A stretch of 64,000 nucleotides of DNA from Callorhinus ursinus (GCF_003265705.1 NW_020312785.1:127222390-127286389), one strand, 5' to 3'. Shown: positions 19,488 to 31,834, counted from the first letter of the stretch. A program made the numbers and translations. Notes: a model not told the origin generated them from the letters alone.

Positions 19488-19830
19488 ACTGAAGATTGGG
19501 GGACTGAGCAATTGAAAGGTTGGGATTTCCACTAGCTGATGTGGAGAAGTCTGTGGAAGAACATGCTTTGGGTGGGGATTAGGAGATGGTCAATATGGAG
19601 CATCGTAGTCTACAATTCTATTACATATTCAAGCGAAATGTTTATAGAAGTTTGGCTGTATAGGTCTGGAGTTCAGGGGTGATGTTTGGGCTTTATATTT
19701 AAATTTGGAAGTCATCATTTTATAGATGGTAATTTAATCCATGAGGCCAGAGGATATCTTCAAAAGAGTATACTCCTTTGGAAGAAGAGAAGAGGGTCAA
19801 CACTGAGCCCCGGGACATTGTAAGAGCAAG
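19488..19830 (+). repeat. Ancient mammalian interspersed repeat, right part
   Basis: Continuation of the element at 19,010: 'ggtctggagttcaggggtga', 'atatttaaatttggaagtca', 'tcattttatagatggtaatt' and 'tgagccccgggacattgtaa' stand in the expected order. Family not named. Confidence 0.5.
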
Positions 19831-20439
19831 GGGCCAAATACATGGGTACTTGGTGACTAAATATTTGTTGAAAGCATAACAATTTGTTGAATAAGTATTT
19901 GTTGACATATGAATGATATTTGGTGGAAGGCTATTTATTTTAAGCCTGAGTTTGCCTTTGTCTGATATATAACCACCCACCGTTAAAACAGTTTGAAAAG
20001 GGGGAAAATAAGTAATTGGTCTATATGAGAACAAATGCCTAGTTCAATTAATCTATGTAGTCTTTTGATTAATTTTTTAGATTGTGTAGACACTGTTATA
20101 AACTCATAAATCATTTTTATTCCTAGATTCTCACTGGATGCTTCCATTGAAATTAAATGTCCAGGGGCCTTAGTCTAGAAAATGAATTGCCTACAAGAAA
20201 AGAAGTAAGAAAAAAAGTGCTAATAGTGAGCTAAGGAAAAAAAAAACTATTAATACCATAATATTCCAAAATTCTATTTCAATTTCTCTGTCTTTGGAGA
20301 CACCCAATAAATGCCTTCTATATATGGTCCAATCTATTCTGATAGTCAGTTAATAGGAGCTCTTTTACAATATTTAGTAACTAGTATTGGCAGAACTCTT
20401 AGAGTTCTTACATTGGAGCTGGCTGTGGCCTAGGCATCT

Positions 20440-20562
20440 TTATTTATTCAACATATTGGGTATTGGGTATTCGTGTGCCAAGAACTATTCTAGGTGCTCA
20501 AGGAACACTGATGAAATTACAGAAATATCTGTCTACAAGGAGCTTACATTCTAGGGGTTTCT
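20440..20562 (-). repeat. L2 LINE 3' end, antisense
   Basis: 'tttatttattcaacatattg', 'ccaagaactattctaggtgc' and 'ggagcttacattctaggg' fit the reversed L2 tail. A tandem tattgggtattgggtatt appears inside. Confidence 0.8.
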
Positions 20563-20599
20563 GCCTATCAGCTTCTCTACTACAATTTGGAACATCTTT

Positions 20600-20795
20600 C
20601 ACATTTCTCCATGCAGAGGAAAGGACCTAAAATATCCTCCATCTCATCCATTCATTCATTTGTTACAGTTTATTGCTTCTTTCCCCCTGTACAATGGACA
20701 TGAGGGAAGGGGCATGTCTACCATGTTCATGCTGTGTCTACTGTCTAAACAAGAGCAGGTATGCAATAAATATTTGTTGAGTAAATAAGTATCTC
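20600..20795 (+). repeat. L2 LINE 3' end
   Basis: 'acaatggacatgagggaagg', 'tgctgtgtctactgtctaaa' and 'gcaataaatatttgttgagt' match the sense L2 tail. It forms a head-on pair with the antisense copy just before it. Confidence 0.75.
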
Positions 20796-20899
20796 AAGTC
20801 TTCTACCTCTAGATGATGTTTTATTCTGATCTTACTGAGAATATAGTTATATTCTACCAGAAATGCCCTTTTGTATTCCCCTTGGTCTAAATACTTATA

Positions 20900-21185
20900 T
20901 TCACCATCCAAAACTGCTCAGATATTTTGTTTTCTAAGAAGCCTTCCCTAGGATTATTTATGTCTGACTCATGTGTTCCCCCAATGAGCACTCACACATT
21001 CTTTATAGAAATCCATTACAGTATTTATCAGATTGGCTTTCAGTGACCTTTCCAATTGTCAATATCCCCCAAGTAGAATGAAGGCTTCTTTGAGGTCATA
21101 GAAAAAAGTGAAATATATGTTAATTCCTTGACTGTTTTAACATACTCTAGAACACAGCAGAAATGTATGCCAGGGACATGTCCTA
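20900..21185 (+). repeat. L2 LINE 3' UTR fragment
   Basis: 'taagaagccttccctaggat', 'cagtatttatcagattgg' and 'aagtagaatgaaggcttctt' correspond to L2 3' UTR words ('aggaagccttccctga..agcacttatcacatt..agactgtaagctcc'). Confidence 0.7.
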
Positions 21186-21399
21186 TTGAGTTAGTGACTA
21201 GAGTATGCCATTAACATTAAACATTGCCCATGATTTAGGAAGCAGCAAACTTTGTGGTTGGAGTCAAGGATCAGGAAAGGAAGAGACATTAGGAGTAACC
21301 TTAGGTTAGAGAAATCCCAAAGGTCTGAGGAAAGGCCAGTTAAGGACAGGATGGCTGATCAGCTATCAGGCAAGATAGAGATCAGAAGTGTTACAGGCA

Positions 21400-21592
21400 G
21401 GGGCATCTGGATGACTCAGTTGGTTGAGCGTCTGCCTTTGGCTCGGGTCATGATCCTGGGGTCCTGGGATGGAGTCCTGCATCGGGCTCCTTGCTTGGAG
21501 GAGAGCCTGGTTCTCCATTTGTCTGCCACTCCCCCTGCTTGTGCCCCCCCCCCGACAAATAAATGAATGAAATCTTAAAAAAAAAAAAAAAA
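21400..21592 (+). mobile_element. CAN SINE, sense (left member of an inverted pair)
   Basis: GGGGCATCTGGATGACTCAG head, ttggttgagcgtctgccttt, cgggtcatgatcctggggtc, the B-box region tgggatggagtcctgcatcg, a short CT tract, and tail acaaataaatgaatgaaatc followed by about 16 A. No convincing target-site duplication is seen. Confidence 0.95.
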
Positions 21593-21640
21593 GCTGTTGT
21601 GGGTAAGTCAGGAGACCGATATGGGAGTCAAGAACAGAAG

Positions 21641-21863
21641 GGAAGTTTTCTGTCTTTTAATTTTTATTTATTTATTCATTTGAGAGAGAGAGAGAGAGTG
21701 TGCACACAAGTGGGAGCAGCAGAGGGAGACAGAATCTCAAGTAGACCTCACACTGAGAGTGCCTGGAGCCCAATGCGGGGCTTGATCTCACGACCCCTAG
21801 ATCAGGACCCAAGCCAAAACCAAGAGTCAGGCATTCAACTAGCTGTGCCACCCAGGGACTCAA
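21641..21863 (-). mobile_element. CAN SINE, antisense (right member of an inverted pair)
   Basis: Begins on plus with a T-rich tail (tttttatttatttattcatt), a GA-rich tract, then the reversed body and head ending at tgccacccagggactc. Perfect 10-bp duplication AGAACAGAAG at 21,631-21,640 and 21,864-21,873. It lies tail to tail with the SINE at 21,400, about 48 bp apart. Confidence 0.95.
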
Positions 21864-21873
21864 AGAACAGAAG

Positions 21874-24384
21874 AGAGTTTAAACAGAGAGTGATTCAGGG
21901 GAAACTAGTCAACCACCTAGCTTCTCTTACAGATGGTTTTTATTAGTGCATTTGCCCTGATTGATTGATAGTTCTGCTTCCCTTTTAAAAGAAGTATCAC
22001 TACATTCCTTTCTGAAGGCTCTCAGACTATTATTTCCCTTCCATGTTTCCCTTTCTTTATCTTTTTCCCCCAAAGTCCTTCAAGAAGTTGTGTATTTTTA
22101 TTTAGTTTTCTTTTCTTAATGAAGTTGCTTTGCATCTCTGTAGATACTGTCTCCAAAAATTGATGGACACCACATCATAAGTTTAGAAGTCCCACACCAC
22201 CTCATTTGGTGCCTCACTAAAAGGAAGTGAGGTCATAATAACTATTATCATCATCACTGGAAAAAAAAATTAAAAGTAGAGATCCTAAATAACAAAGCAC
22301 TGAACTCTAATGTTTAAGCAACCACCCTGTTCCGAAAAGCACTTGGTATCTAATTTAAGGAGATGAAGCATATACCCAAAAATACAAGTAAAAACAAAGG
22401 TAATACAAGGTAAAGGACAAATGAACAATGCAGGACATGCATGTAAGGGTTTGGTAAAAGATAAAATTATGATGACTTCCGGTAAACCTGGAAAGCTACA
22501 AAGAAGTGGAACCTGAACTTGCTCTTCAGTATCAGTTCGGATTGATTAAATGCAGAAAAAGTTGGCAAATGACATAAAACAAGGGTGGGATTGTGAATGC
22601 TATGTCTGGGAGAACAAGAACAAATTAAAGTATTAAAGAGCAAGTTTCATAAAAGATTTCCATGCAAACTAAATTTAGAGAAGAAAACACAAAAGCCCTA
22701 TTGGATGTGATCTCACATTCCAGGTTAAAGGGTTTTAATTTTATTTGACAGATAATGTAGGAAGTGTTTGTTGAATGAATACATGAATGAGCCTCAAAGT
22801 GTTTCCAAGGACAGAAATATAATAATATGCCTCCTCTAAAGACATTTGGCGACACAATAACATGAGTTAATATACCTTGTATAGCAGGTTGAAAGATCTT
22901 ATACACTCCAGAGGTTTCCAATTTTTCTTAAAATAAAATTCATTTATGGTTCCTGGGCAGCAATTTGAGAATCAGCCCTCTCCCCATCCAGCCCCACAAC
23001 AAATGTGCTTGCAAACAAAATGGAAGAAGAAAACAGCATCATATTGAATTTCTTCTTTTGCTTAAAAAAAAAAATATCCTTCGAGATAAATTGAGTACAG
23101 CTCTAGTAAATTTGGATGCTTTAGGTCATGGACATTCCATTTTTATATATACTGTGATAATAACTATATAGAGTGAGCAGACAGACAGGGCAACTCTGCC
23201 CCAATGTTGCAAGAATTCACAAAGTAATTGAAAGTGTTTCCAAGTGTGCATAATTCTATGCCTCCAGTCAAATACAGTAGATGGAAATTTGTTTGGCTTC
23301 CTCTGTCAAAATGTCTAAAACACATAAAGGAAATGTGTAAATGGAAAACAAAATATTACAGTTTCAACATACTTTTAATTATATCTCAATTTCAATCTTG
23401 GCTTTGCTCAAACATACTAATAATCCTAAGGGTTCATCTCTGATCCTTTTGGTGGATAAAATGACCGAATGTGATTTTTACCCTTGACTCAAAAGTGTCA
23501 GTTCTGGAAATCTACAGTATTTGTCACCATGAATACCATTTAACTGCAGCAGTACCCAAAGGAACTCTGCACAGCCACATGTGAATAGGGCTGGAGGAAC
23601 TTAATTAATCTTGTTGTCACTTCCATGATGCTTTTCATTAGTTTTGCTCCTATCTGATCAACTGGCCTTCTCTGTATTGGAAATGGCTACCCATAGCTTC
23701 TTGTGAAAGCATTTTCGAAAGGTAAACAAAGACTCACCTTTGTCCTGGGGAGCTTTTATGCAGATCGACATTACTTTTGCTACTCTAATATGGAGGTAAC
23801 CCTCACACTTTATATTTAAGTTATAAAAACACAGGAAACATAAATACCTCTTCTGTCCCCATCAGGGAAATTATTTTAAAATCTATACATAGATTATGTA
23901 TTTGATATAAAAGGTCATAATTTTCTTTATATTGTTTTCATGAATACTAATGCTTAGTGCATTATCTGGAACTGTACTAAATATAGAATGTAATTCAGAA
24001 GAAATCTAGACTTTATCATTGATCCCTGGTAAGTAGATTAGGTGAAAATTGGATTTAATGATGGAACAAAAGAACTGATAACCCAATGATAGTATCAGCT
24101 CTCTCTGTCATATTTTTGAAAGACTGATTTAATATATGTATATGTTAAATATAATTTTATTTACATGCATTATTTTTTCAATGCTGACCATAGTTTAATT
24201 TACTAAAAAAAATTGGAATGATTTTATAAAATGTTATCACAGTTTGACTATATGAAAGTCAATTCATACCTATGGGATAGCCATGGAGAACTAGAAAAGG
24301 AACTCACCAAGAGTCAACAAAATGGCAGACTCTGATGAAGAAAAACAAGACTGCACTGTGTCCCCTTTCTTCATATGTGGAAGC
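21874..24384. other. Unassigned AT-rich non-coding sequence
   Basis: About 2.5 kb without a gene or a repeat I can name with confidence. ORFs up to 98 codons occur but none has a domain signature. Confidence 0.5.
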
Positions 24385-24905
24385 CAATCTACAAAATAGT
24401 CCCCAGCAATTCTTGTTTCCTAGTATTCACACTCTTGTGTAGTCCCTTCCCACTTTGAATAGAGCCGAACTGTGTAACAAATAGGATGCTGTTGAAATGA
24501 CCAAGTGTGTCATACAAGATTAGGTCATAAAAGACAAAATGGGTTCTGTTTTTCTCTCTTAAATCACACACTTTAGGGGAAGAGAGTTGCCATGCTGTGA
24601 GGACAGTCAAGAAACCCTATGGTGAGAAACTGAGATTTCCATCCAACATCGAGCATCAACTTGGTTAATATCTGAGTAAACCACCTTGGAAGTAGATCCT
24701 TTAACTTATGTCAAGTCTTCAGATGCCTGCAGACATGACCAGTATTTTAAATGCAACTCATGAAAGACTCCAACATCCAACAGAGCAACTTCCAGATTCC
24801 TGACCCATAGCAACTGTGTGAGATGATAAATATTTATTGTCGTTTTAAGCTTCTAAATTTGAGGTAATTTTCTTCTATGCATCAATAGATAACTAAAGCA
24901 TCATA
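24385..24905 (+). mobile_element. MLT1-like LTR (ERVL-MaLR), solo
   Basis: Internal words typical of MLT1: 'agtattcacactcttgtgta', 'cttcccactttgaatagag', 'aatgaccaagtgtgtcatac', 'agattaggtcataaaagac', 'gagagttgccatgctgtgag' and the 3' end 'gataaatatttattgtcg' with 'ttttaagcttctaaatttga'. Non-coding; solo LTR with no internal viral genes seen. Confidence 0.8.
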
Positions 24906-25028
24906 GCCTTACTTTATAACTTAAAATTATGGCAATGTGATGTAGACCTCAGTTGAGACTGAGATAGACATACGGCCTTGAAGAGGTACGTATTCCTTTG
25001 GGTCTTGGTTTTGGTTTTTGGGTTTTGG

Positions 25029-25246
25029 GTTTTTTTTCTTTTTTTAGAGAGAGAGAGAGAGAGCACTCATGTATGCATAAGCTTGTGGGGGTGGGGGGAA
25101 CAGAGGGAGAGGGAAAGAGAGAATCTTAAGCAGGCTCCATGCCCAGTGCAGAGCCTGACACCAGGCTTGATCTCACAATCCTGAGATCATAACCTGAGCC
25201 GAAATCAAGAGTCAGAAGCTTAACTGACTGAGCCACCCAGGCACAC
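25029..25246 (-). mobile_element. CAN SINE, antisense
   Basis: T-rich start, GA-rich tract, the reversed body (gcttgatctcacaatcctga, gatcataacctgagccg) and head (aactgactgagccacccagg). Flanked by an imperfect duplication related to gggtcttggttt at 25,000-25,011 and 25,248-25,259. Confidence 0.93.
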
Positions 25247-25596
25247 GGGATCTTGGTTTCTTAATCCAAGAAATGGTATAGGAATGAATGAGGGTCACCA
25301 ATGTAAGATCCTTTAGGGAGAGGTGAGGGAAGTCACACAGCTGTATAGGGTGAGCTAGATATACATTTACAGAGAGCATTAGAGACTTTAGAGGATTGAA
25401 GAGTATCAGCTAACAAGGGAGGGTCTGTTACTTTACTTCTCTTGACAGAATGCCATGAGGAAATGTTGCCAGATTCTTCAATTTTTTTTTCCACTTCTTA
25501 CTTTCTATGACTAAAACATTACACATTTGATAAAAATTTCATGTGACTTCAACTTGAAGCCATTGGTTAAAACTATGATTGAAACAATATTTTCTT

Positions 25597-26023
25597 TTTT
25601 TAAAATTTTATTTTATTATGCTATGTTAGTCACCATACATTACATCATTAGTTTTTGATGTAGTGTTCCATGATTCATTGTTTGCGTATACGTGCCCTCC
25701 TTAATACCCATCACCGGGCTAGCCCATCCCCCCACCCCCTCCCCTCTAAAACCCTCAGTTTTTTCTCACAGTCCATAGTCTCTCATGGTTTGTCTCCCCC
25801 TCTGATTTCCCCCCCTTCATTTTTCCCTTCCTGCTATCTTTTATTTTTTTTTAACATATAATGTATTATTTGTTTCAGAGGTACAGGTCTGTGATTCATC
25901 AGTCTTACACAGTTCACAGCGCTCACCATAGCACATACCCTCCCCAATGTCTATCACCCAGCCACCCCATCCCTCCCACTGCCCCCACCTTAATCTCAGG
26001 AAACAAACTGAGGGTTGCTGGAG
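25597..26023 (-). mobile_element. Young carnivore L1 3' UTR, antisense, 427 bp
   Basis: Plus strand shows the reversed end of carnivore L1: 'gctatgttagtcaccatac', 'attacatcattagtttttga', 'tagtgttccatgattcattg', then C-rich tracts, 'aacatataatgtattatttg', 'gtacaggtctgtgattcatc' and 'cagcgctcaccatagcacat'. A 17-bp duplication, TGAAACAATATTTTCTT at 25,580-25,596 and the same with one change at 26,024-26,040, flanks it. Same family as the 93-bp piece at 19,379. Non-coding 3' UTR only. Confidence 0.95.
25722..25748 (-). other. L1 3' UTR G-rich tract (G-quadruplex-capable)
   Basis: On plus: CCCATCCCCCCACCCCCTCCCC, i.e. consecutive G-runs on the L1 sense strand separated by one or two bases. A G-rich polypurine tract in the 3' UTR is a known feature of mammalian L1. 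Confidence 0.75.
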
Positions 26024-26224
26024 TGAAACAACATTTTCTTCTCTCTCTCTCTGTCTTGCTTTTTCTAGTATCTTCAGAATTTTATTCAAAGATCTCTGCT
26101 GTTATATTCATCTGTTCTGTCCTTCTTCCCTTCCACCACTTTCTCTACCCTTCTCTAACTCACAAACTTCTACCATCCATCTACCAACACACATTTCTCT
26201 CTGCCTGGCATAATGCTCTCCCCT

Positions 26225-26560
26225 TAACCTATCAGGCTCTTGCCCACACTTTCTTAGCCTGTTGAAATGCTACTTGTCCTTGATGGTCCACTCATATAGC
26301 ATCCCTCCCCTAGGAGGCTTTGCTTGATTGCCAGTCACAATTAGTGATTACTTTTCTTATACCTCAAGAGTAATGTTCTTTATTTCTTGAGTCCTACTAG
26401 GCATGTCTCCCTATTTATAATGTGAAATCTCATTTGGCAAAATTAATGTCTCATTAATTTTATTGTCACTGAGCATTTTTACAATGTCTGTCTGCAATGT
26501 ACCAACCAGATCTCCCTAAAAGGAGAGACTGTTGCTCACTGCTAGGAGTGCTGTAGACAT
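26225..26560 (+). repeat. L2 LINE 3' UTR
   Basis: 'aatgctacttgtccttgatg', 'gtccactcatatagcatccc', 'taggaggctttgcttgattg', 'ccagtcacaattagtgatta' and 'aggagagactgttgctcact' are colinear with the L2 3' UTR. Diverged. Confidence 0.7.
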
Positions 26561-26564
26561 GTCT

Positions 26565-26905
26565 TTTAACTGTCGGTTCCTTTAGGTATTTCTCTCATCT
26601 GCTGGGAATTGTACTTCCAGTTTCACCTCTTTATGGTGAACCTTATCCAGTGATCAATGCAGGAGTAAAAAGGCCTGACCATCTTAGACCAACGTGGGAC
26701 CACTTGGTCAAGTTGGGCCACTCAAACTCTGAAGCATCCAAAGATGACTTTGGCCCTGCATCACAGCTTAACTTCTCCCTCTCCCTACTCCAATTCCTCT
26801 TCTTGCCAAGTGCTGACCTAGAGCATTCTCTAGTAAACATCCTTCATGCTAACCTTCATCTCAGTCTTCTTCCCAGAGAACCCATCCTGTGACACCATCA
26901 TTGAG
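26565..26905 (+). repeat. Possible old LTR-type repeat
   Basis: The 3' words 'catgctaaccttcatctcag', 'tcttcttcccagagaaccc' and 'atcctgtgacac' resemble the end of old mammalian LTRs ('atctcagagtctgcttcctggggaaccc'). Family not assigned. Confidence 0.35.
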
Positions 26906-27734
26906 CAGGTACTCAGTAAATGCCTGGTGGCATCAATTTAAGTCCCAAGTCCCTGTAGACAAACAAGACTAATTTCCCAAAGAAGAGTGTGGTCCTTACC
27001 CAAGAAGCCTGGAAGGTGTTGGATAATTTTGAAAGAAAGCCCACCTTTTACCCAGAAACTCACTGATTTTAGAATTAATGTGAGGAAAAGAAAGCCCAGA
27101 ATTTAAATGAATGCCCTGGTCCGTGTACTCTGTCTGAGTAATGGTGATGGCTCAGAGCTGTCAGGTCTGCCAGGAGATATTCAATCATGATGCTCTCTTC
27201 TTTCTCTTCAACAAAGGTAATCACTCAGCATTTTATCTTTTCTAGAAGGTGTCATTACTTTGAAAAGACAATAAAAGTCTCACAAGGGTTTCTATGTAGT
27301 GGAAAATTTTCTCCTCATTTTCAAAAGAAAAAAAAAGAACTAAAGGACAAAAAGACCCTTATTAATTTAAGCATGAAAAAATACATTAGCTTGGAGGAAC
27401 TTTCATAATTTTGAAGTTTAAAACTTCCTGAGAAATCCTTTCAAACTGAGTAATTTATCATGTTCTTTAGAGCCTATAATATATAACGTATATCTTTTAA
27501 AATTTACATTATTTTAAATAACCAGACCATTTTTTTTCTGGAAGAAAGCAAAAATTTGCCTTAGAAAAATCTATGTTGTAGAGATATGTGTGGGGGAATC
27601 TACTCTAACGAAACTATCAACTATAAGACCTTCTTAACCTGTGACTACATGTTACCAACAACAGAACATAGACATAAACCAAGTGGTTTATTACCTATTT
27701 TCAAGGCCAATGCTTAATCTAGAAGTCATTTAAG
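26906..27734. other. Unassigned non-coding sequence
   Basis: No gene or repeat recognised. AT-rich with short A-runs. Confidence 0.5.
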
Positions 27735-28240
27735 TGTTTTCATTTATTCACTAATTTGACAAATATTCATTGACCATCCATTTGTCCAGTACTATGCTTG
27801 GGACGAGGGATATAGGAGTGATCAAGATGCATATTGTCCTAGGCTTCATAGAACTTACAGTGTTCCAGAGAATGGAAAATTGTAATGGAAGGTGGATCAA
27901 TGGCTGCAATAATCTGCTGAGATGGGCAGAAAGGGAAGAGATTTTGGGCAGTCAGGGAGGTTAGAGAAAGGACTTTTGAGAATGAAACATCTAAGTTGAA
28001 GAGGGCAGAAAATTTGGAATTAGTCAGATAAAAATAAGGCATAGTTAATAGCCTGTGCAAAGGCCCAAAAGAGAAAAGCATGGTTATAAGAGCTAAGAGA
28101 AGTTCAACAAGGAGAAGCAGGGAAAAGTGGTATAAAATGAGATAAGACTGGTAGCTTGGAGGCAATCATGAACCTGCAACAAAGATTTGGAAAACTACAA
28201 AGGCTTTAATCAAGAAAGTGATAAACCATATGATTATAGA
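27735..28240 (-). repeat. L2-type 3' end, antisense, with ancient repeat continuation
   Basis: Starts 'tttgacaaatattcattgac', 'ccagtactatgcttgggacg', 'catagaacttacagtgttcc' (reversed L2 tail). It continues with 'ggttagagaaaggacttttg', 'gcaaaggcccaaaagagaa' and 'taatcaagaaagtgataaac', words of the same ancient repeat class as at 19,010-19,830. Confidence 0.6.
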
Positions 28241-28425
28241 TTCAAAAGCTACTCAAATAAACACTAACTATCCTGTGGCAATATGGCAAAGCTCCTATAT
28301 AATTGTGTGACATTGTGAAAAGTATATGCAGTAAATGCTGTAAATCTCTGGTACAAAGCACAATTCTCCATGCTCAGGTTTTCTGTCTACCTGCAACCCA
28401 ATAAAACATAGCAGGCAAGAAAAGG

Positions 28426-28458
<33 letters not shown>

Positions 28459-31400
28459 GATGTCTTGCATGGCTGGGCTCCTCTAGTTGGGAATCATCAA
28501 TTCAACTAGTTTAAGGATAAATCAGATTTTTTAGCTGTCATCAGAGCTGAGCATTGAATAAAAGAATGAAAACTGAATGGTTGATGTTTGACAATTGACC
28601 CAGATTAGCCTTCAAATGATGGGAGTCAGTGCGTTGACTAGATTGAATTCTGTGCCACACAAATACCAGCACTATAATTTTATACATATATACACATATA
28701 TATTATATATGTATACACACACACATATGTGTGTGTGTGTGTGTGTGTGTGTGATTCATGGAAGAAAATGAGGAAAATGACACTTCAAGGAATATGTCAT
28801 AAATTTTTATGTTTACATGCAAGGTGTGGTATAATTTTACATTTCTGGCTCCCAAACCCAATTTTTTTCAAGTGTTCAATTCTTCCCTGCCAGCATATTT
28901 TCTAAATCACTTCTGTCATATTATGGGTAGCGCTGTTTTTTGAAGATCTTGACCATTGAAGAGTATTCTTAGGTTACCATTACCTATAGTTGCCTCAAAG
29001 AAATAAAACCTTATATATTTGCAGTGGCCAGAAGTGTCTTGTTCTTCTCTAAAATTTCAAAAATGTGTGTCTTTCTAATCACAGTAATATTTTCACAAAA
29101 TAAGCTAATCATTGCATTCATTTCATAAAATAAAAGCAGCCATTTCCAGCAGGTTATATATGTATAGCGCCCATACACTGTATATATGTAATGTGAGTAT
29201 GTGAGATTTTACTCTTACTTTCCTAGAAATATAAGTCAAGAATCAATCTTGATGGGAAATATAGGGTACTTTGACATATTTCAGGGTATCTGCCAAGCCA
29301 TCCTCCTCTCTGGGGAAATTCTTTTTTTCATATGAAATATGCAGGATTTACTCACCCTTGGACATGACTGATTTGATTAGGATGGCCTCTGAATAGGATT
29401 TTCTGAGACCTATTCCTCAAATTAGAAAAGATGAACTGAGACAATCATGTTTGTTCTTGAAAACATAAACTAAGAGATAGAAGAGGAACTTATCAATTGG
29501 TGATGGGTCCTGGAACTAGAAGGTCATATAGACTCAGGTCATACAGATTGATATGTAATATGAACATGCACAAGAAGGCAGAAAAGGGGAAGAGGCAGAA
29601 AGCGAGAAGAGTTCCCATGCTGGATGCTGGGTGGAGAGAGAGGCACATTCTTTCTTCCAGGTCGGCTTTGATTATTCAATGGTTTCTTTTCCCGTGCACC
29701 TTTCCAATAATCTCACCATCCCACCCCCCCACCCCCCAGGCAACTTTAATAAGACTCTGTTCCTCGAGTAGTAATATCTTTTATTACACCTTCAGTTAAT
29801 TAGAAGAGATCAGTAGCACCAACACCAGGAGGAGTCATGTTTAAGTATTGTTTACTAGCCTTCAGACTACCCCTCCTAAACAAGAGAACAGAAGATGGCA
29901 GCATTGTGAGGAAGGGAAAGATGGCAGTCTAGGGAAAAAAGAAAGAGTGGATCATGCTGGGGGGAATTCAGGGCTTTCAGGAGGTGAACTAAGAGTGGTT
30001 ATGGGATTAATAATAACGGTTCCTACAGGGAAAAAATAATTGATTCTGGCTTTTCAAATCAAAGATGTATTCTCTTCCAATCTTTATTTTCCACTAATAT
30101 TTTGTGAAGATGTACATGTAAACAATAAGAGTAAAGGTTTTTGACTCAGTGTTGGTATGTAGCCTGTATTCCTTATATTTTTACATATTGTGTTCCTGGT
30201 AATCAAAACCTCTTTTATTAATAAAGTGATAAAGAGCATTGATTTTTGTCAACCAGATAATTTCCTATCTGTTATGGATAAGAGACATGCTATTGAAGTA
30301 TTAGGACCCCAAATCATGACTTTGGCCCATGTACTGAGGCATGGTCAGCAAACTTTCTGGAGATCAATTTGCGTTTTAATGAAGAGTAGGAGTATAGCAC
30401 ATCATTAGCCATAAGTAACATGGATCCACTTTCTTTTTTTCAATTTCTGGTAGTTCACAATAAATTTGCCATGAGATGCAAATCTCAGGGGATATCTTGC
30501 AGGAGAACAGAGAAAATTTTATTAAACTACTATGGTGTATCAGCTATGGGATGGAGGATGACAGAAAATTAAGTAGTAAAGACAAGACGAGCAAATTAGA
30601 ATACATGAAATTCAAAAGACAGTATATTAAATTGAGTAAAGGTAGAATGAAAGGATACAATGAGCTAGAAGACAGGTTAAAGCAGTGAGATCCTTGAAGT
30701 CAAAAACACATAGTTAAAATTGTATTCACTAGAAATATAATTTCTACTTGAACCAATGTACTTGAAAGGATTTGTGGCTATGGGTTAGGAGGACAGCCAG
30801 ATGAGGTTCTATTAATATAAATCTTACCTAATCCAGTACTTGATTCAAGTTATGGGTTCAATAATCATATATAATGTAGCTATCAAATACAAGATCTTTT
30901 CAAATCCAATCTTTTTACTCATGGAAAGTAAAGAATGTGTGTACAAATACCTCCCCCCTACACACACACCCTAGATACTGTCTAAGCCTACACTGAAGCA
31001 GAATTTAGTAACAAATATTGTCAGTTGAAAGCCTTACAGAAATCACAGTTCTCAGGGGAATACTAGAATAGTATTGGACAGCTACCTTGAAACAAGACTA
31101 AGGTTACACATGTTTGTAACAGGCTTGTACAATTATTCTACAAAATCAGTGATTGATATGCCACTGTTCCCTATCTAAGACTTTCTCCCTTTCCTAATAT
31201 CATTTATCTGAAGAACAGAAGTATTAGTCAGATAATCAGTTGTTCTTAGAGAACACAACATTAGAGCAAAGGGAAATGGGAAGACTTACAGGTTTATCCA
31301 GGCCACGGGGAGGTCCTCAGCAAAACTCTTATCTTATGTCCCTAATGTTTACGCCATTAAAATGTAGTACCCCACTCATCTGGACAGTGCTGTATAGATA

Positions 31401-31485
31401 TTGCCAAGATTGAGACACATATTTATTGTTATTTATCATAAAAATTCTATGGAACTGCTTTATTCCCAAGCCTGGTTTTACAGGG
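28241..31485. other. Unassigned AT-rich sequence with microsatellites
   Basis: About 3.2 kb without a gene I can support. It contains (AAAAG)n at 28,424-28,460, an alternating TA/CA/GT tract at 28,679-28,752 and a C-rich run at 29,721-29,739. ORFs of 60-100 codons lack signatures. Confidence 0.5.
28679..28752 (+). repeat. (TA)n/(CA)n/(GT)n compound microsatellite with palindromic centre
   Basis: The tract reads tatacatatatacacatata, then gtatacacacacacatatg, then tgtgtgtgtgtgtgtgtg. The cacacacatatgtgtgtg centre is a perfect inverted repeat, so it can form a cruciform as well as Z-DNA. Confidence 0.93.
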
Positions 31486-31489
31486 TACA

Positions 31490-31625
31490 GTTGTAGAAAT
31501 TCTGTATATCTTAATTAAGGTGATGGTTAAATGGGTATGTGTGTCAAATTAATCAAACTTTAAACTTACAAACTGTGTTTTTATTAAATGTAAATTATAG
31601 TCCAAAAAAAGGGAAATAGAAAAAT
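31490..31625 (+). mobile_element. Old L1M 3' end, sense
   Basis: 'taaggtgatggttaaatggg', 'tgtgtcaaattaatcaaac', 'tttaaacttacaaactgtg' and 'aaatgtaaattatagtcc' resemble the terminal 3' UTR of old L1M ('tggtggttacacgggtg..aaaactcatcaaactg..tatgtaaattatacctc'). Confidence 0.65.
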
Positions 31626-31834
31626 AAATGGTAAGTGCATACAGATGCAGGAAAGAACTGGATGGGGTAAACAAAAGGTTGAAATTTAGAGTCAACAATG
31701 AGATATGGTCATAAAATTAAAAAAAAAATAAAAATAAACCTTAAATATCTAACAGGCTTGAACCAAGATTGTTGCAACACCAGGAAGAATGGGCCTCTTG
31801 GGCTTGCTGATAACTCAGAATGTTATAGAAAATA

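Noticed and set aside
24385..24905. Endogenous retrovirus with genes next to the MLT1 LTRs (also 35,590-36,070)
   Set aside because: Only solo LTRs are visible; no gag, pol or env-like reading frame adjoins either one.
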